Positions 10,867 to 22,466 of a DNA stretch of 64,000 nt are shown piece by piece. Source of the stretch: Xylogone sp. PMI_703 (Eukaryota; Ascomycota; Leotiomycetes). The first letter of the stretch is position 1; each line of letters starts with the position of its first letter. The translations under genes were made by a program, and so were the position numbers. The stretch lies in assembly GCA_021399445.1 (NCBI GenBank), contig JAJTUQ010000002.1, forward strand, positions 4,464,001-4,528,000. The letters run 5' to 3'. The notes under the pieces are model-generated. The model did not search any database. It had not been told where the DNA came from and saw only the letters and a program-made list of their open reading frames with translations.

Positions 10867-13800
10867 TCAGCTGTTAGTTTCACCATCTTCTTCAGAACCT
10901 CCTTGTGTTGCTCCGGTTGCCTCGGGAGATCCTGTTGATATTTCTGTTTGTTCTTCTGTTGAATCGCCGCTATTTGAATCTGACGTTGCTGCAGCCGCTG
11001 CAGCCAGCCTTTCAGCTCGAAGAGCCTTATTGCGTGCCTCTCTTTGCCTAGTCAAATTCTTCTCCGCTTCAATAGCTTTTGAGCGGCGATTTTCTACATC
11101 ATCACGCTTGATGAACCTACGCAGCCCTTCTGATGCACGAATAAGTCCATCAATGCTGATCGCATGGTTGGTCATTTGATGATTGATATATGTATAAACC
11201 GCCGCTGGTGTGGTACACTGCAACAATTGTTGTTCATTAAGCTTGAGCAAGGCGAGGGCAACTTGGAATAGGAATGTGCTTCCGTCATTGGTGCACAGTA
11301 CTACATCCCACACGCGGAAGAGAGCTTCAGCGGAAAGACAGTCTGTGAAGACACTGAGGAACCACTGGAAAGTTAGCGCTTCTAACTCAATACTGAGTGA
11401 GTCGAGATGAAGTGATAGCCTAGGTAGGATCTCTGCCACATATTGACGGAGTACTTGCTGGTCTGCTCGAGATGCCAAGAGGCTATGATCATAGTATCCT
11501 TGTGGGAGAATATTCTCAATTATACTGGTAAGCACCCAAAATGCATCCTCGGCAGTGGGCATTATGAGCAGTAGGCATGCTGTGATCAAGTTCATTCCTT
11601 GACAGTATCCGACCTCTGGATTTCTCCTGGAGTAAGCTAGCAGAACCTCATTCAGCTTTGTAACTCCTGGGCCTTTTCGGAAAAAGATGTTGTCAGTTAG
11701 AGTCCGATGTATGTCCATCTGGATCTGTGCAACAATAGAAGGATCATCTCCGGCATCCGAACGAGCCACAAGGTCATCATAGTACCCTGGAATGCTGAGT
11801 GCCGTAGCACCTGAGCACTCTGCCCATATTTTAGCGCGGTAGGCAACTGGTATGCCGCCAAGTACTAGGCTCATAAATTCATTCCACTTGGCGCGTCCAA
11901 CTTTGCCTTTATTTCCCAGTCCTGCAACTCCAATTATCTCTCCAACTGCTAATGTAGCCTCTGGCATAATAATAGAGGAGGATCGATTTGCTCGAGTTTC
12001 TGTGGCAAGGGCTGCAGCGGCAGCCTCTCCTTCCCTCCTTCGTTCTGCTCGCACTTTGCGAAGGAAGTCGTTCCACCTGACAGTCTTCTCTCGTTGAATT
12101 GCATCATGAACTTCTCCAAGTTGCTGGAGGAGCAATTTAACAGGCTCGGTATCCTCTTGAGCTAGTTCCGTGAGAGGTGTCACTGTTGCAATTGACTTTG
12201 AAATTGTTGCTGGCTCGGGAACAGATACAGTGGGTTGGGCATCTATCACCGTTGCTGATGGAACAAACCCACGTTCTTCGGATGTGATACTAGGTGACCT
12301 CTGAACTTCACCACCTTCCATTACTTCCAAAGCCGGGATACTTCCAGATGGGGTGTGTGACAGTAATTCTGTCGGAAACGTTGCGATTTTCAGATAGTCT
12401 TGCCAGCGCTTGGGCGGCTTGTCATCTTCAGGCACTTCTTCAACTGTTGATGGAGAATCTGGTGTCTCGTCCCCGAAATTGCCATAGGCATCTGTTGTCA
12501 CCGGTGATATTCCGCTTCGAGCGTTACTGATCATCTCCTTTCGACTACCACGCTTAGTTTTCAACACCATTTCAGCTGCCTCTCTTTGCCTTTTTCTGCG
12601 ACGCTGGTCGTAAATGAAACCAAATCTATCAGTGAGAAATTCTTGGTTGTTTAGGTTATTATATATGTAAGTTAGCGCTGGCGGTTGTTCATCTGGTGGT
12701 AAAATATTGTCCATCTCCACTGGCCCAGTATTGTCACGGTTTCTTGGTACTATGGTTTGAGGACTGGCTCCCATAGTATCCCATCTATCTTGTAGCTGGT
12801 GTCTGGGAGCAGCCTGTGCCGAGTTGGTCTGAAGTCGACGCCCGGCCGGAATTGCTTTGGGCCCACTCTTCACTGGGGCGTTTTTGAGAGAATTGGTGGT
12901 CCTGACACTAGCTGTTGAAGACGCTCTTCCATCCTGCGCCTTACCACCGCTATCTGATCTACCGCGGATAGATTCGCTATCAGAATCCTTACCCGCTACG
13001 TTTCCAGCAACGAGTTTCAATGCTAAAGATGCGAAGCTCGGAGAAGCTTTTCGAGAGGTGGATTGTGCTGACTGAGAGCTTGGAGAACGAGTGTCTTGTA
13101 GGGCGGATGACGCATCAGGAGGTTGGAAGATGCCATTCTGCAGGACACTTGGTCGATTTGATGCGACGTTCTTCAATGACGATTGTGCGCTATTTTTTGC
13201 GTCCTCATTCATGCTGTTTGCTCGACTGCTTTTCCTGCTTGTACTTCCTCCCCAAATGTATTCCTTCCAACCTTTAACACTCTTGTCGGGCCTGTCAGTT
13301 CTTGTTACTACCTGGGTATCTTTGACACGAATTGTGGCCTCGTTTTCTGGAACGTCCAGATCTGTCAAAACCTTATCCGTCATAGCATCGTTCATCAGAT
13401 CTTCAATTCCTGCATCTGCAGTTGGCACGCCACCATTCCGATCATCGGGCATGGACGCTTCTGTTTCAATAGTTCGGAGTCGCTTTTCCAGGTCCAGGCT
13501 CGAAATCCCACACTCAAGTATTATTTTCCTAAGTGCTCTTTCTCTCTGTTCGGTTTTCCGCCTGAGAGCAGCCATCTGAGCATCCCGTTCTGCAAGATCC
13601 TCGGCGATCTGTCGAACGAGAGACACAGCTCCATGACGAGCAATCAGTCGTTCTATGTGTTCATCGCTTGCAAGATGTAGTGCTCCAGGCACATGCTTAC
13701 TAGCTATCGGTGCATCATCGAAGAGTGCACTGCGGGCTTTAGACGACGGGGAGAGTGTAACCAGCGACTCCACGGTTGACAGCGTATCGGAAACTTTTCG

Positions 13801-14262
13801 AGGTCCATTTTCCCCAGCTGCTGTCTCCTGAGTGGTCTGAGGGTCAAAGATGCGTCCGTCGCTAGGCGACTCGGGGGAGAAAGAAGGGAACGAGGTCAGG
13901 GATTTGTCCGAGGATGCTATGGACGAAGCCGAACTCGAAATGTAGGATGCGTATTTCCTTGGTTTAACACGCACCGTCTGCGATCTCTGACTTCTCGCCG
14001 AAGCTGTAGAATGATGGGATGCCGACCTCTGTAGAGAGGGGGTGGCATCAAGATCCATTCTACCTTCGTATAGCCTCTTCACCGTTGCTGCAAACGCATC
14101 TGAATGGCATGCAACACGCGCGGCTTCCGTAAATGCAGGTAAGTAGAGACAATCTAAAGTGTGGAGTCGAGTGAGGAGGGTCGCCACGTTGTCTGCGTTC
14201 GACTGCGTCAGTACGGAATCTGCTACGCGAATTTCCATCACTGCTTTTTGTGGTAACGTCAC
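10867..14262 (-). CDS. TBC-domain Rab GTPase-activating protein
   Basis: Single-exon frame of 1131 aa. A catalytic TBC domain lies at about residues 795-1035. The arginine finger is R853 in IQMDIHRTLTDN and the glutamine finger Q888 in GYCQGMN, so both catalytic residues for dual-finger GTP hydrolysis are present. The rest of the domain is well kept (SIIENILPQGYY, FRVWDVVLC). The first 780 residues are mostly low-complexity, Ser/Thr/Pro-rich and presumably disordered, with a short helical segment near 215-265 (LIARHGAVSLVRQIAEDLA). After the TBC domain comes a charged coiled coil (SKAIEAEKNLTRQREARNKA) and an acidic tail. The arrangement resembles the yeast Gyp family (Msb3/Gyp3 or Gyp5-like). 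The target Rab is unknown. The gene is divergent from the SDR gene, 605 bases away. Confidence 0.88.
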   Translation of the reverse strand: MTLPQKAVMEIRVADSVLTQSNADNVATLLTRLHTLDCLYLPAFTEAARVACHSDAFAATVKRLYEGRMDLDATPSLQRSASHHSTASARSQRSQTVRVKPRKYASYISSSASSIASSDKSLTSFPSFSPESPSDGRIFDPQTTQETAAGENGPRKVSDTLSTVESLVTLSPSSKARSALFDDAPIASKHVPGALHLASDEHIERLIARHGAVSLVRQIAEDLAERDAQMAALRRKTEQRERALRKIILECGISSLDLEKRLRTIETEASMPDDRNGGVPTADAGIEDLMNDAMTDKVLTDLDVPENEATIRVKDTQVVTRTDRPDKSVKGWKEYIWGGSTSRKSSRANSMNEDAKNSAQSSLKNVASNRPSVLQNGIFQPPDASSALQDTRSPSSQSAQSTSRKASPSFASLALKLVAGNVAGKDSDSESIRGRSDSGGKAQDGRASSTASVRTTNSLKNAPVKSGPKAIPAGRRLQTNSAQAAPRHQLQDRWDTMGASPQTIVPRNRDNTGPVEMDNILPPDEQPPALTYIYNNLNNQEFLTDRFGFIYDQRRRKRQREAAEMVLKTKRGSRKEMISNARSGISPVTTDAYGNFGDETPDSPSTVEEVPEDDKPPKRWQDYLKIATFPTELLSHTPSGSIPALEVMEGGEVQRSPSITSEERGFVPSATVIDAQPTVSVPEPATISKSIATVTPLTELAQEDTEPVKLLLQQLGEVHDAIQREKTVRWNDFLRKVRAERRREGEAAAAALATETRANRSSSIIMPEATLAVGEIIGVAGLGNKGKVGRAKWNEFMSLVLGGIPVAYRAKIWAECSGATALSIPGYYDDLVARSDAGDDPSIVAQIQMDIHRTLTDNIFFRKGPGVTKLNEVLLAYSRRNPEVGYCQGMNLITACLLLIMPTAEDAFWVLTSIIENILPQGYYDHSLLASRADQQVLRQYVAEILPRLSLHLDSLSIELEALTFQWFLSVFTDCLSAEALFRVWDVVLCTNDGSTFLFQVALALLKLNEQQLLQCTTPAAVYTYINHQMTNHAISIDGLIRASEGLRRFIKRDDVENRRSKAIEAEKNLTRQREARNKALRAERLAAAAAATSDSNSGDSTEEQTEISTGSPEATGATQGGSEEDGETNS

Positions 14263-14867
14263 TCACAGATAAAGAGTTGTCCGCCCCTTTGCAAGGGGCA
14301 TAACTTTTGTGAGCGGGGAAGTCTTTATATATTATCTTTTACCATGATGCAATTTTTCAATATATACCGCAAAAGACGCATATAAACATATCTGGTGTGG
14401 TTGGTCGCTCATACAATATCACGCACTACTGACGATTAGGTTGTATCAACCTATGACGGTGTTTATGCGCTGTTTATGCCTCAGGCATACATGAATTGTG
14501 AGCACGCGAGGTGGTAACGAATGTTGCTCCATCTTTGAAATGCTATCTTGCGTATTTTGGTGAGTAATTGCATGACTAATCTGCTCTTTGCATTCATATT
14601 TACAGGCAGTCCTGGCAAGTATACAAATTGCGTCTATGTCTTAGGTAGAAGGCAGTTTAATGTTGTAGCCTACTGAACTGTTTTCGGTCGGCTAGAGATC
14701 CAGACCTCGGCCGGAGATATTCCCCGCAATATGCTTACTCCTTAGAGCAGCACCTCGGTACCCTCGCAGCAGCGATAGACCGGTAGGCATGGGTGTAAGG
14801 AGTATCGCGCGCCTCACTCTCTTTAAATAATTACTCCTGTCCCAACTAATCCTATGTAACAGTAATC
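14263..14867. promoter_or_regulatory. Divergent promoter region between TBC and SDR genes
   Basis: 605 bases separate the two start codons, so both promoters must lie here. A TATA-like run (TATATATTATC) sits about 60 bases upstream of the TBC ATG, and CTCTCTTTAAATAA precedes the SDR ATG. No other gene is visible. Confidence 0.5.
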
Positions 14868-15918
14868 ATGTCGGCCGTCGCGAAGAGACGTCTTGAAGCT
14901 CTGAGCGAACAACTCGTGGCTCCAATTGGAGACCAAGGAAAGTTCGAAGACATCCCGAAACTGAAGAAGATTGCGCCTGATTCTACTGGCCCTCGAGTCA
15001 AGGGCAAGGTAGTTATAATAACAGGTGAGTGTATAAAGAAATATTTTGAGCGCCTGTAGAGTACTGAGATGATTTCTCAGGAGCAAATTCCGCTATAGGG
15101 ATTGGTCGAGCATCAGCACATCAGTTTGCCCAGAATGGTGCAAAGGCTGTATACATATGCGATTACAACGACTCGCATCTCGAGACGCACAAACGCGAGC
15201 TTGCCTCATTATATCCGGAGGTCCAGGTCCATACTAGGAAGTTTGATGCTGCCGACGAGCCGTCTGTGAAGGCTGTCGTTGACGATGCTATTAAAACATA
15301 TGGCCGACTAGATGTTTTCTTTGCGAATGCTGGGGTGGTAGGCCAACCTAAGCTATTTACTGAAGTTACTGGTGACCAGTTCTTGGCCACATTAAGAACC
15401 AATACTGTGAGGTGTGTTACATGGTCTCCACTGCAGAGAGATAAATGCTAATGAGGCGTAGTGTGCACCTAGCTGCTAAATATGCTGCCCCGGCAATGAT
15501 GATTACATCCGAAGAGAAGAAATATCCTTCGGGAAGCATCATTGGCACTGCTTCCGTAGCAGGAATCAGGTCAAACGCTGGTTCTACCGATTATTCTGCC
15601 TCAAAAGCTGGGGTGGTGTCTATAGCACAAACAGTTGCGTATCAGCTCGCTGGCACTGGAGTCCGCATAAATGCTATATGCCCTGGGGTAATTGAGACCG
15701 GCATGACTGCCCCGATGTACGAAGCCGCTAGGCAAAGGGGTACTGAGAAGAAGATCGGCCAACTCAATCCATTGAGAAGAGGCGCACATGCCGATGAGGT
15801 TGCTAGGGTTGCGTTATTCCTAGGCAGTGACGAGAGCAGCTATGTCAACGGTCAGGCCTGGGCAGTTGATGGTGGATTGAGTGCCGGACATCCCTTTGTT
15901 CCCGGCAAACTTGCGTAG
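14868..15918 (+). CDS. Classical short-chain dehydrogenase/reductase (SDR)
   Basis: Three exons: 14868-15024, 15081-15411 and 15462-15918, giving 314 aa, all junctions in phase with GT-AG ends. The Rossmann cofactor motif [10 protein letters not shown] lies at about 52-61, the NAG motif in FFANAGV, the catalytic Ser in GTASVAG and the YxxxK pair in DYSASKAG. The late PG motif ([12 protein letters not shown]) and the C-terminal [14 protein letters not shown] are typical of classical SDRs. A 50-residue leader precedes the Rossmann fold; it has no clear targeting signal and the C-terminus (GKLA) is not a peroxisomal PTS1. An acidic residue after strand beta-2 (YICDYND) suggests NAD(H) rather than NADP(H). 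Substrate unknown. No biosynthetic cluster is evident around it. Confidence 0.85.
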
Positions 15919-17073
15919 GATCTAGACTACTACTCACGATAATGATCAAATCTAGATTTAAAAATACTATGAGACGGTTTACGTGTGGCGGGATGCTCTA
16001 CTTGCTCGCGATGACTGTGATTACGTCTCAGCTGTAGTTCATACAGAAGGCCGAAATTAACACGCCAGATCCCGTGCTAGTGATGTTTTGTGTTACAGAT
16101 CGGATAACCATTTGCATCTGGTGAGTGTTCGTCTCGCAGACGAAATGAACCAGCAATTTGCACCGATTTATAAGGATTTCCAGTCCAGTATTATTACAAT
16201 CCTTTTCTAAAATGTAGGTAGCAATTCTCTTAAGCTGAAGTCCTTATCTCTAGAGGATATTGTATGGCTAGAGTCTCTCATTCGTCCATACTCATACCCA
16301 TACTATATTCGGTTGTCTAGTTGTCAATACTTTAATCAGCGCTTAGTTGCACAAAAAGTTATTCAGAGCTTATTACTAAACAAAATATGTTTTACTCGCG
16401 TTTGCATACACACAACTGCCGCTGCACAGCTAGTGGTTGTAGCAAACGGTTTTAGGTGACACCAGCTTTGGTTACTGCAGAAGATACGGGACGTTGAAAT
16501 CCGACTCAAGTTTTCAAGATTCTAATATTCAGTATAGCGATTCACCAACTCCAAGGGCTAGACCCGAGATCAGATGTTTTAGGTTACAGAGGGAAGGCAC
16601 AATGCATCATAGGAGCACCACAGATCGTATCTTCGGCAATGCAGGGGGTTATTGCTTCCGATCGACAGCATATTTTCGAATAGTAGAGTACAGTACAATT
16701 CGACTCAAATTGAGAAATGTTGAGCTGAAGAATGTGTTTTAACACCTACACCATCACCAGCCGATCATTCGTGAGCGGATTATGGATTGGTTCCTGATGT
16801 GTATCACAAAGATACCGCCACCAACTCTCAACAACCCAGATTTATCTAGATTAGGATATGTTATACCGGTTTATTCTGTCTTCAATGAGCAGGACTGCTA
16901 TCACTGCTGTAGGGCGACCTGCGTGATACACAACAGCGAAGAGGGGCTCATGCACTCTATTGTCTCCTGTCTGCTGAAGTAATAGTATATAAAGACAACA
17001 GTATGCTATGCTTCTCTCTCAAAGTCAGTCTCTCATTAATCCTCATCATACTCTCGAATACTTTCATTTAATC
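15919..17073. other. AT-rich intergenic region upstream of the secreted protein gene
   Basis: 1.15 kb without a supported gene. Two short plus-strand frames (16494-16742 and 16782-16982) have no recognisable content and are treated as chance. The right end holds the TATA box and leader of the mucin-like gene. Confidence 0.55.
16986..16994 (+). promoter_or_regulatory. TATA box of the mucin-like gene
   Basis: TATATAAAG lies 88 bases before the ATG at 17074. It is followed by a short CT-rich leader (CTTCTCTCTCAAAG), the usual arrangement of inducible fungal promoters. Inferred from sequence and spacing. Confidence 0.55.
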
Positions 17074-18644
17074 ATGAAGCTTTCATCTATTTTACTCCTC
17101 TCCTTGGCAGAGAGCTTTCTGGTGGGAGCCACCAACACCTGCCATGCTGATAACTGTGCTCGAGCTGTATCAGGGACTCAGCAAGGCTATGGCCATCTAT
17201 ATACCGCCTCGAGTGATTGTAGTTCCTTCGTGGGAACGTCTACGGTTACAAGCTGTGTAACAAGTACAGTTGCTTGGACTATAGTAACTGTTACACCGTC
17301 ACTTCTCAAGCGTTATGGACCTTCATCCTCTTCCATTCCATTATACGCAAGTGCCTGCACAGATAGCGAGGCCTATTCATCTGCATGTTCCTGTCTAGGG
17401 ATTACACAGCATACGGTGACTTCGACTGACGCTGTAAGTACAATTACCCCGGTATATCTGTTGCTGAGCTAGAAGTTATATTAACAGAAGGAATGATCTA
17501 GGTTTTGAGCGTCACTGCCACTATAACAGTTACTGCCGCTCTTAATTTCACGGCTACCGCACAGGGCTCTTCTGCCCCTACTCCTCTGTTGACATCTACA
17601 GCTAGTGGCACCTACACTGGATCGGTGTTCTCCATTCCCTCGTTCAATAATACATTATTAAACGGTACTTTTACCATTGCTGCACCGAGTTCTCGAACGG
17701 CAAAATCTAGCTGGATTGCCCCTACTGCTGTTTCAGTGACGGCACCAATATTGTCAACGGCAAGCGCAAGTGCATACAACATAACGACCAACAGGACTAC
17801 ATCAGGTGGTTTTTCCGTCCCGTCGCTCTCTGGGTCTTTTTGGAGAAACCATACATCACACCCTGTATCCATTGGTACTGGAGTGACGGCTTCTACAACA
17901 ATTAGTGGCATTGCTATCACAAAATCCAGCACTATAGTCTCATCATATGCACCAGTCTGGTCAAATAGCCTCTCATTCCCACCTCCCGCTAGTGCCTCCA
18001 GCGGAACTGTGCTACCAACAGCTTCAATAGCCTCTAGTTCTCCGGTCTGGATGAATAGCAGCATATCGTCTCCGAGCACTACCGTGATCTCCATCGGTAC
18101 TAGCATTGGTACAATCACTCTCAGCGGAATTTCTACGGGATCAAGCACAGCACCTAGTACTTCGCTGCCTAGATCAGTATGGACCAACTCGAGTTCACAT
18201 GCCTCGCACACCACATACACTCTGCCGCCGGCTTATACATTTAGTATACCCATTGTGACGACAGCTTCAACCACATTCATTTCTTCTGGTAGTGGTATAT
18301 GGAACACGTCAACATCATCTACTACGCCCCTCTACCCGAATTCCTCCTGGACTACCGTGCCGTCACCTACCTCATCACCCCTTTCCTCTTGCAACGGCCA
18401 GGTCTGCGGTAGTTTCGAAACCTGTGGCATTGCTGAGACCTGCTTCTGCTTCACTACAGCCGATGGTGGAGGTTCCTGTGGCCAGAATGCTATATGCGAA
18501 GATCTGGCCGATTGCCAGAGCAATTCAGACTGTGACGAGGACAGCATCTGCGCAGTGAATTCTTGCTGCGAGAGAAATGTTTGCCTACCTGGTGGCTGTG
18601 ATAACCCAGCTGCGAAGCTGATGCGGATGGCTGGGAGTACCTAA
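17074..18644 (+). CDS. Secreted Ser/Thr-rich mucin-like protein with Cys-rich C-terminus
   Basis: Two exons, 17074-17433 and 17502-18644, joined in phase, give 500 aa. The ATG is preceded by a TATA box and followed by a clear signal peptide (MKLSSILLLSLAESFLVGA). A short N-terminal region has several Cys (NTCHADNC, SSDCSSF, TSCVTST). About 300 residues follow that are mostly Ser, Thr, Pro, Ala and Gly with many N-glycosylation sequons, including loosely repeated blocks of the type PVWxNSxS (APVWSNSLS, SPVWMNSSIS, RSVWTNSSS). The last 80 residues hold 14 cysteines (from SSCNGQVCGSFETCG to CLPGGC). No GPI signal or transmembrane segment is visible at the end, so it is probably released or held in the wall by disulphides. 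Function unknown; a cell-surface or host-interaction role is only a guess. Confidence 0.8.
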
Positions 18645-20181
18645 GGTGGTCACCTGCTCGAGGTAATACTGCAGCCTTCAAAGTTTAAATAAAGGAACTC
18701 AAGTCGTGAGTCAATTTTATCAAAATTATGAAGATTAGGAAGCCGATATGCAGGGGGGGCATATTTTTGGAAAGCTAGGTTGCGAGTGATTTTTAAGAGG
18801 GAATAAGATATTAGTACCGTACACTGTTTTCTTGCGCAATGCTAGCTATCAACAAGTAACTGCATTTGTAGAGCCCATGACCCCGTGACACCAATATTAT
18901 TTTCAGCTATTGAATTTCTTAGCAGGAACTTACATAACCCTTGGAAAAGCGTGAGAGGTCATAAATTGGAGTCATGGGAGCGGGGCGCAGACCGAGGCTC
19001 CCAGCAGACGCAGTGTGACGTCGCTGTGCCTGTGATGAAGGCAAGCCACCTCCGGATCCTTCGCTGCTCGCTTTCGGGAGACGAGCAGGAGCCTGTTTTC
19101 CGGTAGCGAAATGCCTCCAAAAATAGGGACGGATTCAACAAGTAACCAAGGGAGCCGGATGTCGTCCACTGTGTAACCACTGAATTGCTTGCTCTTTCCA
19201 CAGCGGCTGTGGAGAGATGGTTGTCAGCTGCTGTTGAGGCTGACAAACATGCAGTCGAATCCGCTCAGGGACGCAATCGATTTGATTAGTGAATTGGATG
19301 TATGTAGGATGATGTAGTGGCTTTGAGGTGAAGACTCTACGGAACCTTATATTTCTGTACACAATGCGAGTGAATTGTGAGTAAGGAAGTAGTAAGCTCT
19401 GTATGCTCGATGCTTGAAGTCGGCGCGCGGGCATCTACTCCGTAGAGTCTACGCGCTTTAGAGTACTGATTGTCGCTGGAGAGCTGGCGATCACGGATAG
19501 TCGGGGAATAGGACACATCTCCTGCCCAATGTCAACTGCAGCCTCCAGATGTTGCCAGCCCAGCCCAATTGATAGGGAGAGAACGAAGAGTGCTGAACAA
19601 GATTTTGAGGCCACGAAAGTAAAACCACTGTTGCCACAGATCCGTCACAGTATGGTGGAAGCTGGGTGAAGAGGGTGGCTGGCCGCCGGTAATTCCTGCC
19701 GCCTAGTACGAGAACATTCGCACGAGTGTCACTCGTCCCTGGGCCTCGACCATCGGAGAGCATCCGAGGGGACGGATGCCGGGCAGTAGTGCGAGTTGTG
19801 CAGATGCTTTGTCAAGCACAACACCGCGCATCCAACACACAAGCAATCGCATGCACTCGCAGTCCATCTTCCACAACCCTCCCATGTAAGACATCTCTAA
19901 GCTAGTCGTTTTTTCTGACCCTGGACCCAACCATGGGTCTGCGCCGCCGCTTCATCACCTCGTTCGTAAGCTGCATGCCCCGTACTCGAGCATATGTTGG
20001 GGTCTTGATATATTTATCCCTCGTACATGCCCCCTGAGCCAATTCTTCCTTCTACCATTTCCCCTATTAGCGTGCTCGTCCTTCGTTTCTATACTGGTCA
20101 ATCATATATACCGATCTCTTCTGGGTTACCGGTATCTTGAGAATAGTAACTCCAACACCTAATTGCCAAATATCATCAATC
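18645..20181. other. Intergenic region, 1.5 kb
   Basis: The first 60 bases hold a polyadenylation-like AAATAAAG after the mucin-like gene. The rest includes the short inverted repeat CTACTCCGTAG at 19435-19445 and, at the right end, the probable promoter of the small Ser-rich gene (TATATTTATC near 20007, TATATATACC near 20103). Open frames here are short and overlapping. Confidence 0.5.
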
Positions 20182-20643
20182 ATGAGTCAACAAGAAGAAC
20201 TCCACACAGGCCCTGCGCTCCCCCAAGATAGGGCGCAGAAGTCGCGCTTCGTCGAAGGCGATCCCGTCACGGGAGAAGAAGTTCAGCAACGTAGTCGAGC
20301 CGATATGAATGGCCACTTCTACCACGTTCTCATTCAAGAAGATGAGCACGCTGCTCGACGACGACACAGATCTACGAGTCGATCTTCGTCTTCTTCATCT
20401 TTGTCGATATCGAAGAAAAGGAACTCTTCCAACACGCCGCCTAGTTCTCTATACGTACCGTCTGCATACGCCAAGGAAGAGCTTGGGAAGAAGTCACAGG
20501 GAAATAATCTCAGGAGAAGTCTGGATAGTTGTAGGCCTGAGGTCAAGGAGGAGGGGAAGTTGAGTGTTAAAATCCGAGGGAGGTTGCGGGCTCTGACGCA
20601 TGGACACGAGAGGGAGAGGGCGCAGCCGTATCCTGGCACATGA
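20182..20643 (+). CDS. Small hydrophilic Ser/Arg-rich hypothetical protein
   Basis: Single-exon frame. I choose the ATG at 20182 (MSQQEELHTGPALPQ, 153 aa) over the in-frame ATG at 20137 because the extra 15 residues look like a translated leader. The protein begins with a patterned stretch (RFVEGDPVTGEEVQQRSR and ADMNGHFYHVLIQEDEH). A Ser-rich basic block (STSRSSSSSSLSISKKR) and a basic tail (SVKIRGRLRALTHGHERER) follow. No domain recognised. The ordered-looking first 60 residues, ending in a short Ser/Arg block, suggest a small phosphoprotein, but that is inference. A TATA-like sequence lies about 80 bases upstream. Confidence 0.55.
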   Translation: MSQQEELHTGPALPQDRAQKSRFVEGDPVTGEEVQQRSRADMNGHFYHVLIQEDEHAARRRHRSTSRSSSSSSLSISKKRNSSNTPPSSLYVPSAYAKEELGKKSQGNNLRRSLDSCRPEVKEEGKLSVKIRGRLRALTHGHERERAQPYPGT

Positions 20644-21591
20644 AGCTCGCCAGTTTGGAGGATTGAGTGAACCAGTTGAAATGATCTAGATTTCTCTAGT
20701 CTGATCTGGCACGCTAGTTGTGGTCTCCAAAGATGGATAGAACAGGGATCGAGTTGAATCAGATCAGCCCATTATTGGGTAGAGACCACTTCGTCGGCCA
20801 GATTTGGATTCAATGACGGCGTTAAGGAAGTTGGTAGATTTTGCTCTACTTGCAGGAAGAAGCCGCGTCGCAAAGTAGAGGCTGTACCACGAATACAGCG
20901 GCGTATAACTCAAGCTGCGGCATTCAACAAGAGGGAACTGCCTCTGCTAAGTGCATCGATAATATGATGGCGTCACGATGCTGATGGGTTAACGAATTGG
21001 CGAGAATGTATGCATTATAATGCGTTTAAGAAGACGTAGAATTATGTGCTATGAGAGACTTGTATTTGTGAACAGAAATGGCATTAGCTTGGAAATTATT
21101 TGATTTGCTATGAAAACGCTGTATAACTGTAGGGAAAGTTTGAAGGGTAGTACAGAACTAAACTACTAAACAACCTGCTATCACCCAATGCAGCTCCAGT
21201 CGAGGATAGCTAAGATTCAAATCCATCAATCCATATATTCCAATCCAAAATGCCTCTTATTATTTTAAACTAACGATCTATATCTTCTACAAAGATAAGA
21301 TATTCGAGATATTATACCCCTCCATCCCCATGATCTTCCAACCCACAGCGTCTCGGCTTTCATCATCAGGTTACATCGGGCCTAAGTCCCTTCACACCAA
21401 GCCTCAAATCTCCGACCCCGACTCCCCGTACGGTCCGTACGCGTCCTAGCACCATCACTGCCTTCCAACCCCACCAAAACACGCGTATTTTGCCCTTTAC
21501 TTTCTTATCTACTTATCATATTAGACGTGGGTGTCAGACCGATCGGCGCTTAGAGCAGAGGGGAAGAAAATCCAAAGGAAGGAAAGAAACA
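20644..21591. other. Intergenic region before DAD1
   Basis: About 950 bases, AT-rich between 20980 and 21340. The right end, close to the DAD1 ATG, has palindromic GTACGGTCCGTAC (21429-21441) and probably the DAD1 promoter. No gene seen. Confidence 0.5.
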
Positions 21592-22074
21592 ATGGCGTCG
21601 AATCCCAATAAACCACCCGGTACATCATCAATAGCTGCACCCACCAGCAGTGGAGCAGAGAAGTCATTTTTCGAGCAGCAGAGGGAATTGCTACTTAAGG
21701 ATATCGCCATTGTATGCTGAAATCTCTCTCTACAGCTACGCATTTCAAACTATTCTATAACAGGTGGCTAACTTTGATGGCATAGAGCTTCGAACATGTC
21801 CTCGCGAATATCAATAAGCTAAATCGATCACTAGAAGGTGTCATCGCGGTGCGTTCATGGAAATTTATTTTGGATAGAAAGATATGGGATCTGATTGAAT
21901 TTCTAGGTCGGCAATGAATTCAGTTCTGTAGAGGCACTATGGTCACAATTCGAGAATGTCATGGCGAAGGATCCCGATGCCGAGAATAGCAATAACGAAG
22001 CGGGGCACGACGAGGGTGAAGATAGAGGGGATGACACTACGGTGACTACCATTGATGAGGGGCATGCTCGATAA
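21592..22074 (+). CDS. DAD1: DASH/Dam1 kinetochore complex subunit DAD1
   Basis: Three exons, 21592-21711, 21786-21848 and 21907-22074, give 116 aa; all junctions are in phase and GT-AG. The core matches Dad1: [15 protein letters not shown], then [17 protein letters not shown] and [19 protein letters not shown]. Together these form the short alpha-helical hairpin of the family. The N-terminus is a Pro/Ser-rich leader and the C-terminus a Glu/Asp/Gly-rich tail, both variable in this family. The protein belongs to the ten-subunit DASH (Dam1) ring that couples kinetochores to spindle microtubules, a fungal-specific complex. The coding part is only about 350 bases spread over three exons, which is why no single long open frame marks it. 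Confidence 0.9.
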
Positions 22075-22466
22075 AACGATAAGATATGAAACCACGAGAG
22101 ATTCTGCATTTGTTGGCGTTTGGGGAGAGATACGATTTACTATATACCCGTTGAAAAGAAAGAAAGTCACTTGCATTATTTAGAGAATTGTCATTTTTAT
22201 CGTGTTTTTCTTTCCCAATAAGTCATGCTACAAATGAAACCCAACCAGTATGCTATAACCCTTATGACACCCAGACCATAGCACTAACACAGGAAAACTT
22301 ATGACATGATAGAAGAAGAGGAAAATTATAATCTTAAGTGAACATGGAGGTCTTCAGACATGTATATGCCCTTTCCTGACCTCTCAAAGCTAGACCCATA
22401 ACCCTTCCTGCATGTAGTCGTAGGTCGTTTGAAATCGTATAAATTCGTGGCAGAGGAGGACCATAA
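22075..22466. other. Convergent 3' spacer between DAD1 and RHO4
   Basis: AT-rich spacer between two genes that end towards each other. T-rich runs on both strands fit 3'-end formation. No gene seen. Confidence 0.6.

Noticed and set aside
10867..14262. Plus-strand frames of up to 165 codons inside the TBC gene
   Set aside because: All lie opposite the coding strand of a well-supported 1131-aa protein.
17612..18220. 202-codon minus-strand frame opposite the mucin-like gene
   Set aside because: Mirror of the Ser/Thr codons of the real gene; Val/Glu/Leu-rich artefact.
14868..20643. Secondary-metabolite cluster around the SDR gene
   Set aside because: No synthase, P450, transporter or cluster regulator nearby; neighbours are unrelated.
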